DNA from: an uncultured Candidatus Actinomarina sp.
GTDB taxonomy: Bacteria; Actinomycetota; Acidimicrobiia; Actinomarinales; Actinomarinaceae
Assembly (NCBI GenBank): GCA_902622665.1
Contig: CACNQV010000002.1
Span: 57,220-121,219 of the forward strand
Direction: 5' to 3'
Length of the DNA: 64,000 nucleotides
Shown here: positions 44,339 through 54,946 of the stretch, piece after piece
How the letters are laid out: the number at the start of each line of letters is the position of its first letter
Numbering within the stretch: the stretch's first letter is position 1
Notes under the pieces: generated by a model
The model's input: the letters and a program-made list of their open reading frames with translations, nothing else
Database searches by the model: none
What the model was told of the DNA's origin: nothing
Translations under genes and position numbers: made by a program

Positions 44339-44352
44339 AAAAATTAAAAACT

Positions 44353-44388
44353 ACATCTTTAAAAAAAATATGTATATAATAAAGATGT
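44353..44388 (+). promoter_or_regulatory. Probable rho promoter with inverted repeat round the -10 box
   Basis: A perfect TATAAT is at 44375-44380. It lies just inside the right arm of an 8-bp inverted repeat, ACATCTTT (44353-44360) and AAAGATGT (44381-44388). This would leave a rho leader of about 60 nt. The repeat may be an operator or merely a weak hairpin after the BASS gene. Confidence 0.45.
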
Positions 44389-44449
44389 CTTTCAGACAAA
44401 ACAATTCACAAATCATTTCCAAAAAATATGATTTTATATAGGAGAAAAA

Positions 44450-45796
44450 ATGTCCGCAAGATCACAATTACAATCAAAACCTGTAGCAGACCTTAGGTCA
44501 ATTGCCGAAAGTTTAGGCATTGATCATAAAGGATTACAGAAAGCAAAACTAATTGATTTATTAGTTGAACATAGTGATGAAATCTTAGATGCAGAAGATA
44601 CAGAAGTAGCTGAAGTTATTAGTAAATCAAATAATGATGACGGACCTTCAGTTGTTAGTTCTGGAGATAGTGAAATAAAAAAAGGTGATACCAGAGATGG
44701 AATTCTTGATATTCTTCCAGAGGGATACGGTTTCTTGCGTTGCAATGGATATAAACCAAGTGAAGAAGATGTTTATGTTGCAGCTGGACTTATAAAAAAA
44801 TTTAGAATGAGAAAAGGAGACATGGTTTCAGGACCAATTCGTGCACCAAGGCAAAAAGAAAAATATCCTGCACTCATTGAACCAAATACTGTAAATGATG
44901 CTGATCCTGAACTACTTGCTAGAAGAGTTGACTTTAATAAGTTAACACCTTTGTTTCCAGATGAGAGATTAAAACTTGAAATGGATGGTAATCCTGAAAA
45001 AATTCTTCCTAGAATTATTGATTTGATTGCACCAATTGGAAAAGGACAAAGAGGGTTGATTGTATCTCCACCAAAAGCAGGTAAAACGACAATTCTTAAA
45101 GAAATTGCAAATTCAATAACCACAAACAATCCAGAGGTTTATCTAATGGTTGTATTAGTTGATGAAAGACCTGAAGAAGTAACAGATATGCAAAGATCAG
45201 TTGATGGAGAAGTTGTGTTTTCTACTTTTGATAGACCACCAGATGAGCACACTCAAGTTTCTAAGTTAGCTATTGAAAGGGCAAAAAGATTAGTTGAGGA
45301 AGGAAAAGATGTTGTTATTCTTCTTGACTCAATCACACGTCTAGCAAGAGCACATAACTTAGCAACACCGGCTAGCGGTAGGATTCTCTCTGGTGGTGTT
45401 GATTCTACTGCTTTAACTCCGCCTAAGCAGTTCTTTGGTGCTGCTAGGAATATTGAAGGTGGAGGAAGCTTAACAATTCTAGGAACAGCACTTGTAGAGA
45501 CTGGTTCAAAGATGGATGAAGTTATATTTGAAGAATTTAAAGGTACAGGAAATATGGAATTACGTCTTGATCGTCAGCTTGCTGATAAGAGAGTATTCCC
45601 AGCTATTGATGTCACACCTTCAGGAACTAGAGAAGAGCAAAGACTCGTATCTCCAAAAGAGCTTGAGTCTTTATGGGCTCTTAGAAGAGTATTAGTCGCA
45701 CTAGAAGGTGGAGCAGCAACTGAACTTCTAATAGATAAGTTAAAAGAAACTAAAAGTAATGAGGCGTTCTTAAAAGATGTAGCGAAAGCAAAATAA
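44450..45796 (+). CDS. rho: Transcription termination factor Rho
   Basis: Hexameric RNA helicase that ends transcription at unstructured untranslated RNA. The 448-aa protein has a short N-terminal Rho-N domain ([21 protein letters not shown] in part), an RNA-binding domain ([15 protein letters not shown]) and the ATPase core with Walker [10 protein letters not shown], Walker [14 protein letters not shown] and the Q-loop region. It lacks the long Arg-rich insertion found in many high-GC actinobacterial Rho proteins. A good ribosome site (AGGAGA) precedes the ATG. With few strong hairpin-plus-U terminators visible in the window, Rho may be the main terminator here. Confidence 0.97.
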   Translation: MSARSQLQSKPVADLRSIAESLGIDHKGLQKAKLIDLLVEHSDEILDAEDTEVAEVISKSNNDDGPSVVSSGDSEIKKGDTRDGILDILPEGYGFLRCNGYKPSEEDVYVAAGLIKKFRMRKGDMVSGPIRAPRQKEKYPALIEPNTVNDADPELLARRVDFNKLTPLFPDERLKLEMDGNPEKILPRIIDLIAPIGKGQRGLIVSPPKAGKTTILKEIANSITTNNPEVYLMVVLVDERPEEVTDMQRSVDGEVVFSTFDRPPDEHTQVSKLAIERAKRLVEEGKDVVILLDSITRLARAHNLATPASGRILSGGVDSTALTPPKQFFGAARNIEGGGSLTILGTALVETGSKMDEVIFEEFKGTGNMELRLDRQLADKRVFPAIDVTPSGTREEQRLVSPKELESLWALRRVLVALEGGAATELLIDKLKETKSNEAFLKDVAKAK

Positions 45797-45835
45797 TCTT
45801 TTAAAGTAATAAACGTATTATTGTAAAGTAGAACT

Positions 45836-46129
45836 ATGAAACAAGGTATACACCCAGATTATAGAGAAGTTGTTTTCTCAGATGAAGACGCAGGCTTTGC
45901 GTTTTTAACTCGTTCAACTATTAAAACAAACGAAACTATTCAATGGGAAGATGGAAACGAATATCCATTAGTAAAACTTGAGATTTCCTCTGCTAGCCAT
46001 CCTTTTTTTACTGGTAAGCAAAAATTAGTTGACTCTACAGGCAGAGTCGAAAGGTTTAAACAAAGGTACGGATCAACAAGTACCAGACAAGCACCAAAAC
46101 AAGAAACTTCTTCTCAAGAAGAAGAATAA
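45836..46129 (+). CDS. rpmE2: Ribosomal protein bL31, type B (zinc-independent)
   Basis: The 97-aa protein starts [20 protein letters not shown] and has [20 protein letters not shown], the type B L31 pattern. It lacks the CxxC zinc site of type A, so it does not need zinc. A hydrophilic tail of about 15 residues extends beyond the usual end. Position between rho and prfA is the conserved one for L31 in bacteria. No second L31 gene is in the window. Confidence 0.93.
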   Translation: MKQGIHPDYREVVFSDEDAGFAFLTRSTIKTNETIQWEDGNEYPLVKLEISSASHPFFTGKQKLVDSTGRVERFKQRYGSTSTRQAPKQETSSQEEE

Positions 46130-46150
46130 CTTAATTAATTTAAATTTCTT

Positions 46151-47065
46151 ATGTCTGAACAAGATATTGCATATGGCGGCCAAGCAGTAATTGGCGGTGT
46201 CATGATACAAAGCCCAAAAGGATGGTCTTTAGGAATTAGGGATAAAAATAATAAACTCCACAAATATTATGAAGAAAGAATTCCATTAATAAAAAGGAAC
46301 AAGTTTTGGTCAGCTCCATTAATTAGAGGCTTTGGAGCACTCATTGATTCAATGTATGTTGGATTTAAAGCTATCACCCTTTCAGACCAGATATATTCTG
46401 ATTTTGAAGAGTATGAAGAAAGCTTATTTTCAAAAATTATGACCTACTCATTTTTAATTGCTGTGTTACTAATTTTTATAGCTGGACCTCGATTACTAGT
46501 TGAGGTAGTTAATTATTCTCAATCATTGACTGGTATTTTAGAAGGAGTGCTTAGAGGACTTATTGTTATTGTCTATATTTATCTCATAGGGAGAACTAAA
46601 GATGCACAAGAGCTATTTGAATATCATGGTGCCGAGCATATGACTATTGCTTCTTTTGAGGCTAAAAAATCTCTAACTATGGATGATGTAAAAACCTTTC
46701 CAAAAGAACACATTAGGTGTGGGACGTCATTTCTTTTTCTAATAGTCTTTATTAGCTTATTAACTCTTCCATTTATACCAAACGTCAATATTGTTTTGAC
46801 TGCGGTAACTAGGATTTTACACGTTGTAGTGGTATCAATGATTTCTTATGAGGTATTGAAATTTAACTTTGCAAATAGTAATTCATTAATTGCAAAATTT
46901 TTTGCAGCACCTGGTATCTGGACACAGTTTATTACCACAAAAAAACCTTCTGATGATCAAATTGAAGTGGCTATTTTATCAATGGCAAACTGTGTTGAGA
47001 ATTCTGAAAATACAAAATTGTTTGAGGGTATTACCGCACAAGCAAGTGAGGTAAAAGTTGGATAA
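46151..47065 (+). CDS. DUF1385 family membrane protein
   Basis: The 304-aa protein matches DUF1385: AYGGQAVIGGVMIQSPKGW at the N-terminus and EYHGAEHMTIASFEAKKSL and HIRCGTSFLFLIVFISL in the middle, with about four membrane segments. The family has no settled function. It stands between rpmE and prfA, as in other Gram-positives. It overlaps prfA by 8 nt. Confidence 0.9.
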   Translation: MSEQDIAYGGQAVIGGVMIQSPKGWSLGIRDKNNKLHKYYEERIPLIKRNKFWSAPLIRGFGALIDSMYVGFKAITLSDQIYSDFEEYEESLFSKIMTYSFLIAVLLIFIAGPRLLVEVVNYSQSLTGILEGVLRGLIVIVYIYLIGRTKDAQELFEYHGAEHMTIASFEAKKSLTMDDVKTFPKEHIRCGTSFLFLIVFISLLTLPFIPNVNIVLTAVTRILHVVVVSMISYEVLKFNFANSNSLIAKFFAAPGIWTQFITTKKPSDDQIEVAILSMANCVENSENTKLFEGITAQASEVKVG

Positions 47066-48140
47066 TTCATTACACGAAAAACTGAAAGCAATTGAAAATT
47101 CACTTCCAGAAATAGAAAAACAACTTTCAGAAATAGATATTTCTAAGGACCAAAAAGGTTATGCAGAAATTGCAAAAAAGCATAGTGATGTATCAATTAT
47201 TGTCGACTTATTTAATGAGTGGAAAAAGATAACTTCTGAGATTGATGATGCAGTTGAGCTTATCAATTCTGAAGACGATGAAGATATGAAAAATGAGTTT
47301 GAATCAATCGTCACCGAGAACAAAAATAAACTAGATCCGTTAGTTCAAAAAATAAAAGTTTCACTTCTTCCAAAAGATCCATTAGATGAAAAGGATGTAT
47401 TAGTTGAAATTAGACCTGGAGCTGGTGGAGAAGAGGCAGCTATATGGGTGGGTGATCTGTACAAAATGTACACTCGTTTTGCAGAAAGAAATGCTTGGAA
47501 TGTTGAGCCTATAGAACTTACAGCTTCAGACCAGGGCGGCTACAGTAAAATAATCTTTGCAATAAAGTCAAAAGGAGTGTTTTCAAAGCTTAAATTTGAA
47601 GCTGGAGCCCATCGAGTACAAAGAATTCCTAAAACTGAATCACAGGGGAGAGTTCATACCTCAATAGCAACTGTTGCAGTGCTTCCTGAAGCTGAAGAGG
47701 TTGACTTAAATATCGTTGATAGTGATTTAAAAATTGATGTTTATAGATCTAGCGGTCCTGGTGGTCAAAGTGTTAATACAACTGACTCAGCAGTAAGAAT
47801 TACTCATATACCAACAGGCTTAGTTGTTACTAGTCAGGATGAAAAATCTCAGTTAAAAAATAAGAATCAAGCAATGAGAATTTTAAGAGCAAGACTTCTA
47901 AAAGCTGAACAAGATAAAGCTGCAGCAGAACGTGCAAAAGATAGAAAAGAGCAAGTCGGTTCTGGTGAGAGATCAGACAAGATAAGAACATATAATTACA
48001 AAGACAATAGAGTTTCAGATCACAGGATAAACCTGACGCTAAAAAAATTAGACCAAGTTTTGGATGGAGACTTAGAAGAGTTTGTTGTTGGCTTGATTGC
48101 AGATAATGAAGCTTCAAGACTTGCCAATCTAGAAGAATAA
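47058..48140 (+). CDS. prfA: Peptide chain release factor 1
   Basis: RF1 reads UAA and UAG. The 360-aa protein has the PxT-type specificity loop (RIPKTESQGRVHTS), the GGQ catalytic motif in SSGPGGQSVNTTDSA and the RF1-type ELTASDQGGYSKI stretch. The start is TTG at 47058, overlapping the previous gene by 8 nt. prmC follows in TAATG overlap, so the factor and its methylase are co-expressed. Confidence 0.96.
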   Translation: MDNSLHEKLKAIENSLPEIEKQLSEIDISKDQKGYAEIAKKHSDVSIIVDLFNEWKKITSEIDDAVELINSEDDEDMKNEFESIVTENKNKLDPLVQKIKVSLLPKDPLDEKDVLVEIRPGAGGEEAAIWVGDLYKMYTRFAERNAWNVEPIELTASDQGGYSKIIFAIKSKGVFSKLKFEAGAHRVQRIPKTESQGRVHTSIATVAVLPEAEEVDLNIVDSDLKIDVYRSSGPGGQSVNTTDSAVRITHIPTGLVVTSQDEKSQLKNKNQAMRILRARLLKAEQDKAAAERAKDRKEQVGSGERSDKIRTYNYKDNRVSDHRINLTLKKLDQVLDGDLEEFVVGLIADNEASRLANLEE

Positions 48141-48889
48141 TGAACATCCAACAAATTCCTGAGCATGAACTTGCAAGACTTAGAGAAAAAGCTAAAGAAA
48201 TTACAGGGTCACAGTCAGATTATCATTCATCCTATACAGAGCTTCTTACTAGAAGACTAAATGGTGAGCCTCTTCAATACATAGAAGAATATATACCTTT
48301 TTATAGCATTCAAATCAATGTTGACCAACGGTGTTTGATCCCAAGACCAGAAACAGAGTTTTTAATTGAGTTAATAAAAAATAAGTCTGATAATCCAAAA
48401 AAAATCTTGGATGTGGGTACCGGAACTGGATGTATTGCACTTATGCTGAAAAAACTATATCCGGAATCAACAATCGATGCATGTGATATTTCCCTTGAAG
48501 CATTAGATTTAGCAAAAGAGAATTCAGAAATTAACAATCTTGAAATTAATTTATTTCAATCAGATCTTTTAAGTGATGTTGAAGAAGTTGATTACGACAT
48601 AATTGTTGCAAATTTACCTTATATTCCAACGGAAACCCTCTCCAGTCTTGAGTCCGAAGTAGTCGACTATGAACCACTTGTAGCTCTTGATGGTGGGGTT
48701 GATGGACTTTTATATATCAACAAATTAATAAAAGAAATTGAGGAAAAGGGTATAACAAACCTTACCCTATTTTTAGAAGTCGACACTAGTCATGCAACAA
48801 CCATTTTGAATAATCTTTCTCATTGGAAGCAAGTAGAATTAGAGAAGGACTTAGTGGAAAGAGATCGGTATATAATTGCAAAACGATAA
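48140..48889 (+). CDS. prmC: Release factor glutamine methyltransferase PrmC
   Basis: Methylates the glutamine of GGQ in RF1 and RF2. The 249-aa protein has the SAM loop DVGTGTGCIAL and the catalytic NLPYIPT motif in a seven-strand methylase fold, preceded by a helical N-terminal domain (LTRRLNGEPLQYIEEYIPFY). Start ATG overlaps the prfA stop. Confidence 0.95.
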   Translation: MNIQQIPEHELARLREKAKEITGSQSDYHSSYTELLTRRLNGEPLQYIEEYIPFYSIQINVDQRCLIPRPETEFLIELIKNKSDNPKKILDVGTGTGCIALMLKKLYPESTIDACDISLEALDLAKENSEINNLEINLFQSDLLSDVEEVDYDIIVANLPYIPTETLSSLESEVVDYEPLVALDGGVDGLLYINKLIKEIEEKGITNLTLFLEVDTSHATTILNNLSHWKQVELEKDLVERDRYIIAKR

Positions 48890-49457
48890 ATTGAATCTTG
48901 CAGTTGAGGCAATAAATAATAATCAAGTAGTAGGCATTCCAACAGAGACAGTTTATGGAATTGGAGTTAATCCTTATAGTCAGGAAGCTGTAGATAAAAT
49001 TTTTGACTTAAAAGGAAGAGATGAAGATAAACCTTTATCTATTCTTGTTTCTTCATATTATGACCTACAAAAACTTGATATAGTATCAACAATTCCTGAA
49101 GTTGTAGAGCTTTATTGGCCAGGACCACTAACGATTGTTGTTGAGACAAAAAAGGAATTTGCTGATGGTGTTGGTACAAAAAATCCATTTTCAATTGGGG
49201 TCAGAGTTCCTGATAATGAGTTAGCAGTTGAGTTATTAAAAATTACTGGACCACTAGCTGTTACAAGTGCAAACCGTTCTGGTGAAAATGATGTTACTAG
49301 TAATACTGAAGCAGAAGAAATATTTGGCTCAAATGTTGCAGAATATCTTGAAGGAGCTTCTGTTCACGGAAGTGGATCAACTATTATAGATTTTCGTGTC
49401 GAGGGTGGAGAAATTTTAAGAGAAGGTCCACTTAAATGGCCTCCAAGTTACTGTTAG
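48876..49457 (+). CDS. tsaC: L-threonylcarbamoyladenylate synthase (TsaC/Sua5 family)
   Basis: Makes the threonylcarbamoyl-AMP used for t6A37 in tRNAs that read ANN codons. The 193-aa protein has the core [41 protein letters not shown] and [14 protein letters not shown], all family motifs. The start is TTG 48876, overlapping prmC by 14 nt. It lacks the extra C-terminal Sua5 domain. Order prfA-prmC-tsaC-glyA is common. Confidence 0.94.
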   Translation: MQNDKLNLAVEAINNNQVVGIPTETVYGIGVNPYSQEAVDKIFDLKGRDEDKPLSILVSSYYDLQKLDIVSTIPEVVELYWPGPLTIVVETKKEFADGVGTKNPFSIGVRVPDNELAVELLKITGPLAVTSANRSGENDVTSNTEAEEIFGSNVAEYLEGASVHGSGSTIIDFRVEGGEILREGPLKWPPSYC

Positions 49458-49467
49458 AATACATATC

Positions 49468-50730
49468 ATGAATAAAAAAGGCGCTTCCCAAGAATCACTT
49501 AATAATGTAGATGCAGAAATTTCTGAGTTAATTGATAACGATTTAAATAGACAAAATACACATATTCATCTGATAGCTTCTGAAAATTTTGCTTCAAAAG
49601 CAGTTATGGAAGCATCTGGATCAATATTGACTAATAAATATTCTGAGGGTTTTCCAGGACGTAGATATTACGAAGGCTGTGAGACTGTTGATCAAATTGA
49701 ACAGCTTGCAATTGATAGAGCTTGTGAATTATTTGAAGCTGATCATGCTAATGTTCAACCCCATTCAGGATCATCTGCAAATATGGCAGTTTATTTGTCC
49801 ATACTGGAACCAGGGGATACCGTACTTGGAATGTCACTTGATCAAGGAGGGCACCTCACACACGGTTCACCAGTTAATTTTTCAGGACAAGTTTATAACT
49901 TTGTTGGCTACGGACTAGATGAGGATACCGAATTAATTGATATGGAAACAGTTTACAATATGGCTTTAGAGCATAAGCCTAAGTTGATTATTGCTGGATA
50001 TTCTTCTTATTCACAATCACTTGATTTTCAAAAGTTTAGAGAAATTGCAGATGAAGTTGGTGCCCATTTTATGGTTGATGCAGCACACTTTATTGGATTA
50101 GTTGCTGGAAAAGTTGTAGATAATCCAACAAGATATGCTGATGTCGTTACAGCAACAACACACAAAGCTTTACGTGGACCACGTGGTGGAATTATTTTAA
50201 CAAGGGAAGAATTTGCAAAGGATATTGATAAAAACATTTTTCCTGGAGCTCAAGGTGGGGCATTAAACAATCAGATTGCAGCAAAAGCTGTATGTTTTAA
50301 AGAAGCCTTAACAAAAGAATATCAAGAGTATGCAAAACAAATATTAAATAACGCAAAAGCATTATCTAATTCTTTTCAAGATCAAGGCTTAAGGGTAATT
50401 AGTGGAGGAACAGAAAATCATATAGTTCTTGTTGATACTAGAAGTGTAGATGAAGAACTAACCGGCAAAGAAGCTGGTATTTTACTAAACGATAGGGGAG
50501 TTACTTTAAATAGAAATGCAATACCATTTGATCCTCGATCACCTTTCATAACTTCAGGTATACGCATGGGTACCCCCGCAGTAACAACATGTGGAATGAA
50601 AGAAAATGAACTAACTCAGGTAGGTTTTCTAATATCTGAGATAATGAAAAATAGATCCGATGAGAATAAATTAAATGAGTTAGAGGCAGAAGTCAGATCA
50701 CTTGCCACGAGTTTCCAACCATATGGCTAA
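49468..50730 (+). CDS. glyA: Serine hydroxymethyltransferase
   Basis: PLP enzyme that converts serine and tetrahydrofolate to glycine and methylene-THF. The 420-aa protein has the PLP lysine in [13 protein letters not shown], plus [14 protein letters not shown] and [17 protein letters not shown]. Full length. It overlaps the AtpZ-like gene by 8 nt and so leads directly into the ATP synthase genes. Confidence 0.96.
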   Translation: MNKKGASQESLNNVDAEISELIDNDLNRQNTHIHLIASENFASKAVMEASGSILTNKYSEGFPGRRYYEGCETVDQIEQLAIDRACELFEADHANVQPHSGSSANMAVYLSILEPGDTVLGMSLDQGGHLTHGSPVNFSGQVYNFVGYGLDEDTELIDMETVYNMALEHKPKLIIAGYSSYSQSLDFQKFREIADEVGAHFMVDAAHFIGLVAGKVVDNPTRYADVVTATTHKALRGPRGGIILTREEFAKDIDKNIFPGAQGGALNNQIAAKAVCFKEALTKEYQEYAKQILNNAKALSNSFQDQGLRVISGGTENHIVLVDTRSVDEELTGKEAGILLNDRGVTLNRNAIPFDPRSPFITSGIRMGTPAVTTCGMKENELTQVGFLISEIMKNRSDENKLNELEAEVRSLATSFQPYG

Positions 50731-50944
50731 AGCAAGAATCAATTTAGAAGATTTTGGCCCTGTTTCCACCTTTTCCACATCTATTTTAAGTGCACTTTTG
50801 ATAGGGCTTTTAATACAAAACTTTTTTGGATATGCACCATGGCCGGTAATAGTATTTGTTTTAATTGGGATTTATGACGGATATAGAAGAATGTGGAATA
50901 TTTCAGCAAAACTAGAGGATGAAAAAGATGAACGTAGAAATTGA
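50723..50944 (+). CDS. AtpZ/AtpI-like small membrane protein
   Basis: The 73-aa product from ATG 50723 ([15 protein letters not shown]) has two membrane segments with a short central turn ([11 protein letters not shown]) and the closing [11 protein letters not shown], the pattern of AtpZ-type proteins encoded before F1Fo operons. Some family members help c-ring assembly or Mg transport. A TTG at 50702 would add seven residues and seems less likely. It overlaps the next gene by 26 nt. Confidence 0.75.
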   Translation: MAKARINLEDFGPVSTFSTSILSALLIGLLIQNFFGYAPWPVIVFVLIGIYDGYRRMWNISAKLEDEKDERRN

Positions 50945-51332
50945 ACTTGCAAAAAGGATGCTTTTCAGATCTGCCCCTATATATGTGCTTGTTCCAGTAT
51001 TATTTTATTTTAAATCTCAAGAAGCATTCTTTACCTCGCTTTATTCTTCAGTAATTGTTGCCACCGGTTTTTTTCTAGGTGCGGTAATCATGTCATATGC
51101 AGCAAAAATCTCTCTAAATTTCTATTATTTTGCTGCTTTATTCGGATATGTTTTTAGATTAATTTTTATATTTGGGTTTCTCTTATTACTAAAAAACGTA
51201 TATTCTATTGATGTTTTGGCAATGTCTTTGACAGTGCCGATTGTTTTTTTAACTATGTTATTTATAGAAATGACTATGGTTATTAAGAGAAAAGACACAG
51301 ATTTAGATTGGGCAAATGATAACAGCAGCTGA
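50919..51332 (+). CDS. ATP synthase subunit I (AtpI)-like protein
   Basis: The 137-aa protein has four hydrophobic segments with short loops, the general form of AtpI, a non-structural assembly helper for the c ring. The start is ATG 50919 or ATG 50928, with the GAGG placed better for the second. Identity is supported by position between the AtpZ-like gene and atpB. The sequence itself is poorly conserved in this family. Confidence 0.65.
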   Translation: MKKMNVEIELAKRMLFRSAPIYVLVPVLFYFKSQEAFFTSLYSSVIVATGFFLGAVIMSYAAKISLNFYYFAALFGYVFRLIFIFGFLLLLKNVYSIDVLAMSLTVPIVFLTMLFIEMTMVIKRKDTDLDWANDNSS

Positions 51333-52122
51333 AACTTGTGATTTTATAAATGAAGTAGTTTGTAAACCTGCAAATGTAAAAGAATTATTCGAATTTGGTA
51401 ATTTTGCAGGAACACAGATATCAAGAACTGAAGTTTTAATACTTCTTGCAGCAATTATTCCAGTAGTTGTTGTGTTTTTTGGATTAAGGAAAAAATCAGT
51501 TGTACCTGGAAAACTTCAATCTGCGGTTGAATCAATATTCACATTTGTAAAGGATGAGATAGCGCTTGGTGTTATCGGTAGAGGTGGAGAGAAATTTACC
51601 CCTTACTTAGTCTCTATATTTCTATTTATACTCGTAGGAAACTTATTTGAGGTTGCTCCATTAATCAATTTCCCAGTTACATCTCGTATGGCTTTGCCTC
51701 TATTTTTAAGTTTGATAACGTACTTTATTTTTGTTTTTGTTGGAATTAAAGAAGAAGGTTTTGGCTATATATCACATCTTGTTTGGCCTCCAGGCGTACC
51801 AGTTGCGCTTAAACCATTAGTAGGTGTCATAGAGTTAGTTTCAGTTTTATTAGTGAGGCCATTCAGCCTTGCAGTTCGACTTTTTGCTAACCTTGTTGCT
51901 GGTCACGTCATGCTCAGTTTGTTATTAGCATCTGCATATTTTTTCTTAGTGCAACCTGGGGGAGCTGATTATATCCTCTCAAAGGCACCTATTGGATTAG
52001 CTTGGTTCACACTTGGTTTAGGAATCTATGGATTCGAATTAATAGTTTCAATTTTGCAGGCATACATATTTACATTGTTGTCTGCAGTGTATATACAAAC
52101 GTCTCTGCATCCAGAGCATTAA
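51316..52122 (+). CDS. atpB: F1Fo ATP synthase subunit a
   Basis: Membrane subunit forming the proton half-channels against the c ring. The 268-aa protein has five to six membrane segments. The essential Arg is in LVRPFSLAVRLFANLVAGH, and the last helix has the usual Gln in SILQAYIFTLLSAVYI. It overlaps AtpI by 17 nt and is followed by atpE. Confidence 0.95.
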   Translation: MITAAETCDFINEVVCKPANVKELFEFGNFAGTQISRTEVLILLAAIIPVVVVFFGLRKKSVVPGKLQSAVESIFTFVKDEIALGVIGRGGEKFTPYLVSIFLFILVGNLFEVAPLINFPVTSRMALPLFLSLITYFIFVFVGIKEEGFGYISHLVWPPGVPVALKPLVGVIELVSVLLVRPFSLAVRLFANLVAGHVMLSLLLASAYFFLVQPGGADYILSKAPIGLAWFTLGLGIYGFELIVSILQAYIFTLLSAVYIQTSLHPEH

Positions 52123-52125
52123 TAA

Positions 52126-52341
<216 letters not shown>

Positions 52342-52351
52342 GAGTAAAAGG

Positions 52352-52888
52352 GTGAACATGAATTTAGAATTATTATTAGCGGAAGCTGAAGAATCAAGCT
52401 CAGGCATTGATTTGCTTTTGCCTGCAACATCTGAACTTGTTGCTGGTATTGCTGCTTTTGCAATTGTATTTTTCTTTATTTGGAAATGGGCACTGCCTGC
52501 ATTAAATGAAACTTTAGAATCAAGAGCTTCTTCTATAGAAGGTCAGATTAAAGAAGCTGAGGAAACAAAAGCTGAAGCTGAAAAATCTAAGGCTGAGTAC
52601 GACAAGCTTGTATCAAATGCTGATTCAGAAGTTCAAACAATCATTGATGAAGGTAAAGCTGCCGCTGAGAAAATTAAAGAAGATATGCTTGCAGAAGCCA
52701 AAAAAGAAGCAGAAGCAATCGTCGAAAAGGCTAAATCAGATTCAGAGGCTGAAAAAGAAAGAGTTTCTTCGGAATTAAAAGGTGAAGTAGCTGATCTCTC
52801 TTTGGAGATATCACAAAAAGTTGCATCATCTATGTCCAAAGCTGACCAGAAGAAACTTATAGATAAATTTATTAAGGATATGGGGTAG
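52352..52888 (+). CDS. atpF: F1Fo ATP synthase subunit b
   Basis: Peripheral stalk subunit, about 178 aa, with one membrane helix (LVAGIAAFAIVFFFIWKWAL) and a long Ala/Glu/Lys-rich coiled coil. I chose GTG 52352 because GGAG is 7 nt upstream; ATG 52358 is also possible. The frame is open to 52313 within atpE, but those residues are not like subunit b. The residues before the helix include LLAEAEESSSG. Confidence 0.93.
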   Translation: MNMNLELLLAEAEESSSGIDLLLPATSELVAGIAAFAIVFFFIWKWALPALNETLESRASSIEGQIKEAEETKAEAEKSKAEYDKLVSNADSEVQTIIDEGKAAAEKIKEDMLAEAKKEAEAIVEKAKSDSEAEKERVSSELKGEVADLSLEISQKVASSMSKADQKKLIDKFIKDMG

Positions 52889-52896
52889 CAGAAACA

Positions 52897-53424
52897 ATGT
52901 CAGTCGAAACTTTTTCAAAAGGTTTAGTTGAAATAATTGCATCTTCTGATGATTCAGAAAGAGTTGAAAATGAAATCCTCCAAGTTTTCAAATCTTTATC
53001 AGATTCATCAGAGGCACTTGATGTATTTAGAAACTTTGGAATACCTGTAGAGAAAAAGATTGAAGCAGTACAAAACTTGTTGAGCACACGAGTTTTACCT
53101 TTAACGGTAGACTTGGTAACTCTCACTATATCCCAAGGTTATGCAGATAACCTAAATGATATTGAATCAAGTGTTGCAAATTTTATAGCAAACAAAAGAG
53201 GAGCTTCAGTTGCAAAAGTTGTAACAGCAATTGAGCTCGACGATAAAACACAAAAAGCACTACAAAAGGCAATAAAGAGCAAAGTTGGAACTGATGTAGA
53301 GCTAAGTGTTGAAGTTGATCCAGCTGTAATTGGCGGAATAAGTGTAAGTGTAGGAGAGAGAACTTTTGACGGTCTTCTCTCATCAAAGTTTTCAGAAATT
53401 AAAACTGTATTAGAAGGTAGGTAG
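52897..53424 (+). CDS. atpH: F1Fo ATP synthase subunit delta
   Basis: Links the peripheral stalk to the top of F1. The 175-aa protein has the N-terminal helical bundle and the C-terminal [19 protein letters not shown] stretch typical of delta. It is the single-length form, not the b-delta fusion of mycobacteria. Confidence 0.93.
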   Translation: MSVETFSKGLVEIIASSDDSERVENEILQVFKSLSDSSEALDVFRNFGIPVEKKIEAVQNLLSTRVLPLTVDLVTLTISQGYADNLNDIESSVANFIANKRGASVAKVVTAIELDDKTQKALQKAIKSKVGTDVELSVEVDPAVIGGISVSVGERTFDGLLSSKFSEIKTVLEGR

Positions 53425-53425
53425 A

Positions 53426-54943
53426 ATGAGCGATCTAAATATTGATGCAAAAGCGATATCAGATTCTTTGAAGTCTACTCTTGGTGACTGGAAAGATTCT
53501 GTAAAAGATGATGTTGTTGGTTATGTATCAGCGATTGCAGACGGTGTAGCAAGAGTTAAAGGCTTAGAAAACGTTATGGCTTCTGAGCTACTCGAGTTTC
53601 CAGGTGGACTAGTCGGTGTTGCTCTTAACTTAGAAGAAGATTCAATTGGTGTTGTTTTGATGGGTGATTCCAATCACATTGAAGAAGGCAACCCTGTTAA
53701 GCAAACTGGTGAAGTACTTTCTATTGGTGTTGGAGATGGATTTTTAGGTAGAGTTATTGATCCATTAGGCAATCCAATCGATGGGAAAGGTCCTATAGAG
53801 TTTACTGAAAGAAGACGTCTAGAACTTCAAGCACCATCTGTTGTTGAAAGGCAACCTGTTGGAGAACCACTTCAAACTGGTATTAAAGCTATTGACTCCA
53901 TGATTCCAATTGGAAGAGGTCAAAGAGAGCTTATCATTGGAGATAGGCAGATTGGAAAAACCGCTGTTGCAGTCGATACAATAATCAACCAAAAAGACAC
54001 TGATGTAAAGTGTATTTACGTAGCTATAGGTCAGAAATCATCAACAGTAGCTGAAGTTGTTGAGAGATTTGAAGAAGAGGGAGTGCTTGACAAAGTTGTA
54101 ATAGTCAACGCCCCAGCTTCTGCAGCTGCAGCATTGCAGATGTATGCTCCCTACGCTGGTTCAGCTATTGGTCAGCACTGGATGTACAACGGTGAACATG
54201 GGTTAATTGTCTTTGACGATTTATCCAAACAAGCTATTGCATATCGTCAGATTTCACTACTTCTAAGAAGACCTCCTGGTAGAGAGGCATATCCTGGTGA
54301 TGTTTTCTATCTTCACTCAAGGCTATTAGAGCGTTGTGCAAAAGTAAGTGAAGAGCTAGGTGGTGGATCACTTACTGGCCTCCCAATTATTGAGACAAAA
54401 GCTGGTGACGTCTCAGCATTCATTCCAACTAACGTTATTTCCATTACAGATGGACAGATTTATTTGGAATCAGAACTTTTTTATTCTGGAGTTAGACCTG
54501 CTGTAAACCCTGGTACATCTGTATCAAGAGTAGGTGGATCAGCTCAGACTAAGGCTATGAAAAAAGTCTCTGGTCCTTTAAGAATTAACCTTGCACAGTT
54601 TAGAGAGTTAGAGGCATTTGCTGAGTTTGGATCTGACTTAGATGCTGCATCTCAAGCACAGCTAGATAGAGGTAGAAGAGTTGTTGAGTTGTTAAAACAA
54701 CCTCAGTATCAACCTGTTCCTATGGAAGAGCAAGTTGTCTCCCTATATGCTGTAACTGAGGGTTTTTTAGATGTTGTTGACCCAGCTGATATACCTCAGG
54801 CAGAGCAAGATTTGATTGACTTTGTTAAAACAAGACATTCTGAGGTCATAAATACAATCAAAACAACGGGTGAATTGCCAGAAGAAGAGTTAAAAACAGC
54901 TGTAGAAGCTTTTGTAAGTACGTTGGAGAAAAAAGAAGAGTAA
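53426..54943 (+). CDS. atpA: F1Fo ATP synthase subunit alpha
   Basis: Non-catalytic nucleotide-binding subunit of F1. The 505-aa protein has the P-loop GDRQIGKTA, the [20 protein letters not shown] stretch in part, and SISDGQI-like [15 protein letters not shown]. The start is one base after the atpH stop. Confidence 0.97.
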   Translation: MSDLNIDAKAISDSLKSTLGDWKDSVKDDVVGYVSAIADGVARVKGLENVMASELLEFPGGLVGVALNLEEDSIGVVLMGDSNHIEEGNPVKQTGEVLSIGVGDGFLGRVIDPLGNPIDGKGPIEFTERRRLELQAPSVVERQPVGEPLQTGIKAIDSMIPIGRGQRELIIGDRQIGKTAVAVDTIINQKDTDVKCIYVAIGQKSSTVAEVVERFEEEGVLDKVVIVNAPASAAAALQMYAPYAGSAIGQHWMYNGEHGLIVFDDLSKQAIAYRQISLLLRRPPGREAYPGDVFYLHSRLLERCAKVSEELGGGSLTGLPIIETKAGDVSAFIPTNVISITDGQIYLESELFYSGVRPAVNPGTSVSRVGGSAQTKAMKKVSGPLRINLAQFRELEAFAEFGSDLDAASQAQLDRGRRVVELLKQPQYQPVPMEEQVVSLYAVTEGFLDVVDPADIPQAEQDLIDFVKTRHSEVINTIKTTGELPEEELKTAVEAFVSTLEKKEE

Positions 54944-54946
54944 ATT

